Shown piece by piece: positions 56,088-64,000 of a DNA stretch of 64,000 nucleotides (positions are counted from its first letter, which is position 1; each line of letters starts with the position of its first letter). Position numbers and translations under genes: made by a program. The notes beneath the pieces were generated by a model that did no database searches, was not told where the DNA came from, and saw nothing but the letters and a program-made list of their open reading frames with translations. This stretch comes from Coptis chinensis (lineage: Eukaryota; Streptophyta; Magnoliopsida; Ranunculales; Ranunculaceae): assembly GCA_015680905.1 (NCBI GenBank), contig CM027381.1:17461501-17525500 (forward strand), given 5' to 3'.

Positions 56088-59000
56088 TGTAAAGTCTTGA
56101 ATTATTATTAAGGGTATTTTTATAAATTTCATATTAAATCTAGGGTCGTTTATGTAAATTGGTCGTCGGGTTTATATTTCAAACGTACGTAACTTAAGGA
56201 AACTTAACTCCGACTCCTAAGCCCGTTAGATGAGCAAATCTTATACGAAAATTTGACCAAAAATGGCGGTTAGCGGTTTTCTGCGTGCGAAGCTGGCACG
56301 AGTTAACAGCTTACACGCATGCGTGGGTTATTGTTATAGCCTGCGGTGAGATAGAATATAGAAGATTAAATTTAGCGGGATGGGCCGAAAAATAATCAAG
56401 ACGCTAAGTCGAATTAGTGAGGGTTAGAAGTTAATTAGGACCTTAAGCTTAAATTGGAATATATTGGTCTTGGGCCTAAATATATCGGCCCAAATATAAC
56501 GAAAATCGCGAAACAGGAAAAACAAAAGAAATCGGCCAAACCAAAATCGCGAAACCAAATTCTCTTCTTCTTTCCTAATTTTCGCACCCCTTTTAAAAAT
56601 CCTAGGAGAGAGAAACCTAAATTCTCTCAATTCCCATCGATCCAACCCTCAATTCTTCACACTCCAACCTAGAAACACTAAACTGAAGTGGGAGAATTCA
56701 AAATCTCCTTGAAATTCGAGCATACCGAAGCAAAATCACGGCGACAGGTGAGTTAACTCCTCTCCAATCGATAGTGTAAACTTGATTTAGATTTAATAGG
56801 GGTGTTTGTAATGTCGACAGTAGCTGTTGGTGGAGATAGAGTGGAGCGATTTTGGTGGAGGAGAAAGCAAGGAACGATTTTTGCCGACTTGGTAAGAATT
56901 TTTGAGTTATTCACTCCAATTTCGAGAGATTCATGTTGATTTATAACTGTTAATGTGAATTTCGAGAGATTTATGTCGATTTATAACTATTTAAGACTTG
57001 AATGAGTAATGAGTGAGGGATAAAGAACACCCCCGATATTATTGTTAGATTTAATATGAATCGAAGGGCGTGGGATTGGTTGTAGTTGAAATTTGGACTT
57101 GGAATGGGGATGTGATAGGATTGGCGTCGATATGAGGGCCTGCCATGGCCCGAAATAGCCGTAGAGACCGTCAGAGTAACAGTGCCAGAAATGGCCTGTA
57201 GCTCTGTTAACGGTAGTTAGATGAAAATTTATCCAAAACCCAATTCTTAACGTCGAGATTTCTTCTCGGCTTGCACTAGATAAGAATTCCTCGTTGTTTC
57301 ATCAATTCTAATAATCGACGTATATGTATATGCTGTTATAGGAGTGAATTCGAGTTGATTCGGTTAAGCGGGCTGGATTTACTTAAGTGGGCTTGAGGAG
57401 AACGGAGCTTGCTAAGGTAGGAACCTACATACCAATATATGGTCTGCTTATTTTCATGCATGATTTGAATTGTTTAAATAGGAAATAGATAGTTGCCTAT
57501 CAACCATGCATGTATATATGATATTCATGTTTTGCACTCTATTTCCTCGATATAAACAGTATATATAGATAGCTTTCGTGTGAAATGGTTTTTTTTGGTA
57601 AAATCAGGGTAGCGGAGATTTGTTTTCTTTGTTAAAAGAGAAAAGCTAGTTTTGGGAAGGGTTCGCGTCTCTTGTCTCAGTAAGGAGACAGAGAGATGGA
57701 TTTTGTATGCGGGTGAGGATTACCCGGGTGTTTGTAACTAGGTGGGAGGTTCTGGATTGTTCCCGGGATGGTTGTGTTATTTACGATGATTCGCCGTTTG
57801 GGAATCATCGGTTGTTATTTACTATGACTGGCCCGTTTGGGAGTCATAGGTTGTTTTTACTCGATAGTGGGAAATCCAGAACTCACACCTCTGAGAATCA
57901 ACAGTTTTAAAAAGAAAAACTAAATATGTAACTAGAGTATTTGAAAACAATCGGTAATACAAGTATATATATAGATATTACTATGCTTATCACGAGGGAT
58001 TTAGAAAAGGAATTGTGAATTCCTATAAAGAAGGAACTGTTGTCGCAATTCGAGACGGCCGATTAAATTTAGGATTTCAAGCGTGGTGTACACCTTCGAG
58101 GTGGTGGGCCACCTTTAAAGGGATGCATCACCGGATGTAGTCCGAATTCCTTTTCTACTTTTCTAGATAACCATGCTTATGCGTGTCACAATGTATGGTG
58201 ATTAGCTTGTGTGGGTTACATGCTACCTCGATGAGGTTTAGACGCCAGGAGTGAGAGTTTAGTCTACTCCCCGGATGTGTCGATCCCGGATCCCGCGGTC
58301 TCGGTCGTCGAACGGTTGACCACCGTAAGTTAGGTGACAGCCCGTATGGGGTCGTGGTCACGGGTCCACCCGAGCCCTAAAAGCTTTGGGGATTTTGTGT
58401 GTACGAACAACAAACAACGGCATTTCAGCTTCCTCACGGTAAAATCGGGAAAACAACGGTGCATGGTTCACACCGGAAAGTACTTGAATCGAGATTGCCC
58501 TGCGGATCGGGCTGAAAATTACCGTGCCCTCACCATTCTAATAGGATCAAAATGACCCACAATAGTTGTACGATGATTGTGAAAAACTATATTTTGTATA
58601 TCAATGAAGCATGTCGAGATGATTTCTGCTAGTTAGTGATGTATATATATAGTCACGATATTTGAATACTTTTATGGAAACCCTGCATGTTTTAAATGTT
58701 TTCTATAAGTAACTATTTATTGGCTATGTGCGTTTCTACTGGGCATAGTTGTTTGCTCATCCTACTTAACATTTCAGATGAGCCAGTTGCGGAGGAGGTT
58801 TTCCCTAACCCTAGTGATGACAGTTATGGTGATTTGGGGGGATTTCCTTATGCTTGACGAGGACAGAGTCAAGTTCATACTTTTGGTTGTATAGAGATAG
58901 TCTAGTCATTTTGGTTGTATATATATAGAGCTCCGCTCATTTTGATGTATTTATTTGATGTATTGGAGTGTAGTTCATCATAAACATTTTGGGATATGTA

Positions 59001-59228
59001 TATGGGCATCACAGTGGTGTATAGGGTGAAGATTTTGTATATATATGGTTGTTGGAAGGGTATTATGAAATGTCCAGGTTTATGACAGGTTTATGACAAG
59101 TTTTAGGGTTTACGAATGTCGATTAAATAAAGGAAACTCTGTCGAAATTTCGGTAGAATTGTGATGGTGTCGGCCTCGAGATTCACTCATCGTCCTTGGG
59201 ATGTGTGCTGGGGTCTCGGGGCGTGACA
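56088..59228 (+). repeat. 5' LTR of the chromovirus
   Basis: The right edge is firm: it ends in GGGGCGTGACA six bases before the primer binding site. The left edge is inferred from TGTAAAGTCTTG at 56088 and the roughly 3-kb LTR size usual for Tekay/Del elements. There is no coding content; short open stretches in it are chance. Confidence 0.6.
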
Positions 59229-59233
59229 GAACG

Positions 59234-59246
59234 TGGTATCAGAGCG
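59234..59246 (+). other. Primer binding site (tRNA-Met)
   Basis: TGGTATCAGAGCG, the complement of the initiator tRNA-Met 3' end, just downstream of the LTR end. Confidence 0.9.
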
Positions 59247-62200
59247 TCCACTATTAGATCCATCTGGGAGCTGTAGTGGGGGACTCGATCGCGAACGTGT
59301 TTCATAAGTTTTAGTCGGAACCCGATAAAACCCTAAGTAGTATTTACGTTCCATTAAGCGTTAATACTAGCTTAGCAATGTCGAGACGTCGCACGGGTAG
59401 TTATCTTGTCACAGCGGGGAGCGCGGACACGTGTCGGAAAATTTGATGAATCGGACACCATAAGGTCGGAGTGAATTTTCATTTCGAGGTGCAGGGCGCG
59501 ACCTGCCCTCTGTAGGAGCACACCTGCGCTCATCTCTTGAAATTCTACTCGCGCTCATTCTGTGCATGTGAGTTCCATAAGGCGCGACCTGCGCCTCTTG
59601 CATAATTTTAAGAACTCTCTCTCTCTAATTTATCATACACTGAGTTGGCTCTTTGTGTATGTGCAGAATAGTTACCATGGATCCGGAAAGTACTAGTGGT
59701 GATGATACTACGGATCGTGGTCGGGAGGACCGAATGGATAGGCTCCTCGCTATGATGAATCAAATGGCTCAAGCACAAAATGAGATGAGAGCTGAGATCG
59801 AAAGTTTGAGGGCTAGTCGGAACGAGCCCCAACCTCTTCTAACATCCGCTGTTATTCCACCCGCGTAACACCGCAGGGTAGCATCGCCAACCGTAGTGAG
59901 AGTTGAGGAGTTCGCACCACCGATTACAAAGTCAATCGGGTTTCGCTTTGCAAATTTCATCGCCACGCCCACCTGAATTTGTGGGGTCTTCTGAGGTTAA
60001 AGTAGCCGAAGACTGGTTGTTAGACATGTCTAGTATGCTGGACTCCATGATGTGTACTGATGTGGAACGGGTTACTTTAGCTGCCTTCATGCTTAGAGGT
60101 GAAGCCAAACACTGGTGGATCAGTGTTAAGGACGTGGAGACGTTTCCTATGAGTTGGGCTAAGTTTGAGGAACTCTTCCTTTTGAGGTATGTTACCGAGG
60201 CGGCGAGAGCTAAGAAGCGAATGGAATTCCTCAAGTTAGGACAAGGAAACATGACAGTGGGGCAGTATGAAGAGAAATTCACTGTTCTTTCACGATACGG
60301 GAAGGAGTTGATTTCCACGGAAAAAGCTAAGGCGAGGAAATTCATTGACGGGCTGAAACCGTATATGCAGAGCAAGATGTCGGTCCTTCAGATCGATTCT
60401 TATGCTGAGGCTGTGAGAAGGGCTCAAGGTATTGAAAGAGTGGATGATCAGTTATTGCTACAGAGGCAAGAGGGTGGAAGGGCAAGACAGTCGGCATTTC
60501 AGGGTAGGCAGGATACGGGAAAGAGGCAGGTTTACCAAGGTAGTGGTTCAGGGTCGCAACAGATGTATAGGCCAGTCATCCAGCAAGCACCACAGTGGAG
60601 GGCACCAGCTGTACATAGGGGTTTGAAGGTGGTTAGGCCAGCACAGAGTCTACCAGTTGCGAGACCGATGAGTGGATCATAGAGGCCACCGAGGGTACCT
60701 GCTCCTTCTCATACCAGAGCACCAGTGCAGAATTTGAGGCCTCAGGGTTAGAGAGCTAGATTTCAATCTGTAATACCACAGAGTACACAGTCAGGGAGAG
60801 AGAGTGTGGTTTGCTATAGTTGCGGTGAAGCTGGGCATATCAGGCGGTTTTGTCCCAAGTCCAATTCAGGGGTGGAACAGAGACCACAGGGCAAGGTGTA
60901 TTATCTAGTGCCAGAGGAAGAAGTTGTGGATCCTGCATCAGTCCAAGAGGAAGCCACGGTATATAATGCTATGGGGGCAGATATCAGCGCTACCGATCAA
61001 GTGGTGGAAGGTATGATATGTTTGTTTACTCATAAGGTGCATGTCTTGTTTGATACGAGTGCTACTCATTCCTTTATTTCTAAAAATATGGTGGAAATTC
61101 TTGGGTTGGAAGTAGTTAATACCGGGAGGAAGCTTATTTTATCCACTCCTCTAGGAAAGAAAATTATGTTCTTTGAAGTTTGTCACCATTGTGTGGTAAA
61201 ATAGGTGATAGGGAGATGATAGTCGATCTAACGGTGATGGACCTAAAAGATTTCGATATCATTGTAGGGATGGATTTGTTAGGGAAGTATCATGCCCATG
61301 TAGATTGTTTTGCCAAAACAGTGACGCTTAGAGTACCGGGACAGCCTGAGGTTGTGTTTGAGGGGATTAGAAATACGGTATCTCGAGTGGTGAAGGCCAA
61401 GTCCGACTTCAAGTATGATAGATAATGAATTGTTAGCTGGTCTTAGTCTCCAAGGGCGGTTCAATCTTCCGACTTTGTTCCTCATAGTTAGTGAGTTTGC
61501 GCGGCGGTGTTCCCGTGATGCATTGCGGGATTGCCTCCCTCCATGGCGTGAGATAGATTTTGTAATAGATCTAATGCCGAGAACGTCGCCTATTTCGATG
61601 ATTCCTTATCGAATGGCTCCTCTCGAAATGAGAGAACTCAAGTCCCAATTAGATGAATTGAAAAGATTGGGGTTTATAAGGGAAAGCCAGTCACCTTGGG
61701 GAGCACCGGTGTTATTTGTGAAGAAGAAAGATGGGTCTTTTCGGCTATGTGTGGATTATCGGAAGCTTAATAATGTGACTATCAAGAACAAATATCCGTT
61801 GCTTAGGATCAATGACTTATTTGATCAGTTAAGGGGTGCCAAGTATTTCTCGAAGATAGATCGCAGAACAGGTTACCATCAGATGAGAATTCGAGAAGAA
61901 GATATACAGAAGACAGCTTTCCGAACACGGCTAGGGCATTTTGAGTTTTTGGTGTTGCCATTTGGATTGACCAATGCTCCAGCTGCATTTATGGATCTCA
62001 TGCACCGAGTGATGTGGAAATACTTAGATCAATTTGTTATCGTATTCATAGATGACATCTTGATTTATTCCAAGACTAGGGCTGAACATAAGGAACACTT
62101 GAGGATTGTTCTCCAAACCTTAGTTGATCATCAGCTTTATGCCAAGTTTAGAAAGTGTGAGTTCTGGTTGAATGAGATGAAGTTTGTAGGGCATGTTGTA

Positions 62201-64000
62201 TCGGAGAATGGAATAACAGTTGATCGTTCAAAGATAGAGGCAGTGAATAATTGGCCGAGACCGACGTCAGCGACGGAAATCAGAAGTTTCTTGGGATTGG
62301 CAGGTTATTATCGTCGTTTTGTGGAAGGATTCTCTAGCATAGCGTCGTCCTTAACTAGATTGACACAGAAGGATGTGAAGTTTGAATGGACGGAGGCATG
62401 CGAAAAAGCTTTCCAAGAGCTAAAGACGCGATTGGTAACAAATACCAGTTTGACTATTCCAGATCCGGAGAAGAGTTATGTGATTTATACTGATGCCTCT
62501 AACACCGGGTTAGGATGTGTCCTAATGCAAGAAGGCCAAGTGATAGCATATGCGTCTAGACAATTGAATGCCCATGAGAAGAATTATCCTACTCATGACT
62601 TGGAGTTAGCGGCAATTATTCATGCTCTAAAGATATGGAGGCATTATGTGTATGGTGAGAAGTTTGAAATATTCTCTGATCACAAGAGTCTCAAGTACTT
62701 GTTCTCGCAGAAAGATTTGAATATGAGGCAGAGGAGATGGGTTGAGTATATGGAGGACTATACATTCTCATTGCAATACCATCCGGTAAAGCAAAATGTA
62801 GTTGCTTGTGCATTGAGTAGAAAGCGAGAACATGTTTGTGCTCGATGATGATGAAGGAGTGGCAATTCTTTGGAGTCCGGCCGCTTCTTATGGTTTTGAA
62901 ATCACGGGAATGGAAGTGGAGATCCTCGGCGTCTGTTATTTAGCACGATGACGATGACGGCAGAAAACACCTTAGTCCAGAGATTGTGAATGCCCGTAAT
63001 ACATCGGCGATGGACCTAGGTACCGAGGATATGTGAATAATGCCGGAGGATGTTGATTGGGAAAAATCCGGAGACGAAAAGCATCGATTCGTGAGGAAGA
63101 ATTTGGGTACCTTTGATCACTCTTTGTGGAATAATATCTTGAAGGAGGCACATAGATCGGTATACCATTCATCCCTCGTGGTACCAAAATGTACGAGATC
63201 CGGCGTCGCCGGTTTTGGTGGCCGTGCATGAAGCGGCACATTGCGGAATATGTTAAGAAGTGTGCCACATGCCAATAGGTGAAAGCTGAACACCATGGAC
63301 CACCTGGTCTTCTTAAACCTCTGGAGATTCCGGAATGGAAGTGTGAGAATATAACCATGGATTTTGTATCCGGGTTATCGAGGACCAGTGAGGGAATGGA
63401 TTCTATATGGGTCATTGTTGATAGGCTGACCAAGTCTGCCCATTTCATACCTGTTAAGACTACTTACTCTGCTGAAAAGCTAAGTAGAATCTACATGTCA
63501 GATGTACTGAGGTTGCATGGAGCACCATTATCGATAATTTCAGATAGAGGTACTCAATTTACCGGTTCATTTTGGAGAAGTCTTCAAAGGGAATTGGGGA
63601 CCAAACTGAAATTCAGTACAGCATTTCATCCGCAGACCGATGGGCAATCGGAAAGAGCCATTCAAATCATAGAGGATATGCTTCCGGCTTGCGTGCTTGA
63701 TTTTGGGGTAGTTGAAGACTCATTTGGCGTTGGCGAAGTTTGCTTTACAACAACAGCTACCAATCTAGTATTGGTATGGCACCGCTTGAAGCATTGTATG
63801 GCGACCTTGCGAACACCTCTCTCTGGATCAAACCGAGATAGTATTATGTTGGGGCGAGAGATGGTTAGTGACACCACCGAATATTAGAGTGATACTGAAT
63901 CGGTTGCTCACAGCCAGTGAGTCGCCGAAAAGCTATGCAGATAGGCGTAGACGTCCCTTGGAATTTTATGAAGGTGACAGGGTATTCTTGAAAGTATCTC

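Larger units (their letters stand above)
56088..64000 (+). mobile_element. Tekay/Del-like chromovirus (Ty3/gypsy) fossil, runs off the window
   Basis: A long 5' LTR (about 56088-59228) is followed by a tRNA-Met primer binding site (59234-59246). Parts on the plus strand: gag (about 59.68-60.7 kb, RGEAKHWWISVKDVETFPMS and MTVGQYEEKF), zinc knuckle (CYSCGEAGHIRRFC, near 60.81 kb), protease (VLFDTSATHSFIS, near 61.05 kb), reverse transcriptase ([40 protein letters not shown] and FIDDILIYS, 61.7-62.1 kb), RNase H ([15 protein letters not shown], near 62.5 kb) and integrase (ITMDFVSGLSR, ISDRGTQFTGSFWR and FHPQTDGQSER, 63.1-63.9 kb). The expected chromodomain and 3' LTR lie beyond the window. The coding region is broken in a handful of places but the domains are well preserved, so it is younger than the neighbouring gypsy fragments. 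Confidence 0.93.

Noticed and set aside
57600-58560. Short open stretches in the chromovirus LTR as host genes
   Set aside because: They lie between the LTR start and the primer binding site, have no recognisable motif, and chromovirus LTRs of this size are noncoding.
1-64000. CRISPR arrays, rRNA genes or bacterial-type operons
   Set aside because: No regularly spaced identical repeats with unique spacers, no rRNA signature, and all gene content is plant nuclear or transposon-derived.

Overview
This is plant nuclear DNA, most likely from a eudicot. It is AT-rich and has GT-AG introns, (TA)n tracts and four typical plant transposon groups: CACTA, Mutator-like, Ty1/copia and Ty3/gypsy. The captured gene pieces are also plant-specific (KNOX homeobox, MEKK1-type MAPKKK, plant receptor-like kinase, DJ-1D). 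I found no intact host gene. The window is a nest of transposable elements, several of which carry broken pieces of host genes. The only long reading frame that looks fully usable is a four-exon transposon gene at 22.2-23.4 kb.

Region by region. 0.3-4.6 kb: a non-autonomous CACTA element carrying a class I KNOX homeobox fragment. 5.0-8.1 kb: two related partial copies of an unrecognised repeat-encoded protein, the second split by the next CACTA. 8.07-12.97 kb: a second CACTA element carrying a GDT1-like (PAM71/CMT1 family) fragment and a receptor-like kinase fragment with introns. 13.36-29.79 kb: a probable small Helitron split by a 15.9-kb CACTA element with matching 3-bp target duplications. 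That element has a decayed TNP2-type transposase, an open four-exon TNP1/Transposase_24-type gene and, downstream in the same sense, fragments of a MEKK1-like kinase, a mitochondrial HSP70 and a CDK-like kinase. It also holds a tract that looks like organellar DNA.

29.8-34.4 kb: a decayed endogenous pararetrovirus (Caulimoviridae-like) ending at a long (TA)n tract. 34.45-43.52 kb: a Mutator-like element with about 92% identical long terminal inverted repeats, flanked on both sides by (TA)n. It carries a DJ-1D pseudogene, which was later split by a complete-length but decayed Ty1/copia element with a near-perfect 5-bp target duplication. 43.9-55.3 kb: two inverted 2.5-kb pieces of an Athila/Ogre-like gypsy element, separated by a truncated Tat-like gypsy element, small repeats and a truncated non-LTR reverse transcriptase. 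55.3-64 kb: an LTR-like block, then a Tekay/Del-like chromovirus (gypsy) with a roughly 3-kb 5' LTR, running off the window end.

The main biological theme is gene capture. Three CACTA elements and one Mutator-like element within 43 kb carry pieces of at least seven host genes. Some pieces keep introns (captured as genomic DNA) and one appears intronless. In the large CACTA the captured pieces lie in transposase sense and two are fused to each other. A second theme is a short GC-rich motif of the type GAGCGYG..YGCGCC, repeated every 30-45 bases in otherwise unrelated elements across the window. All calls were made by reading the sequence and recalling protein families; no database search was run.
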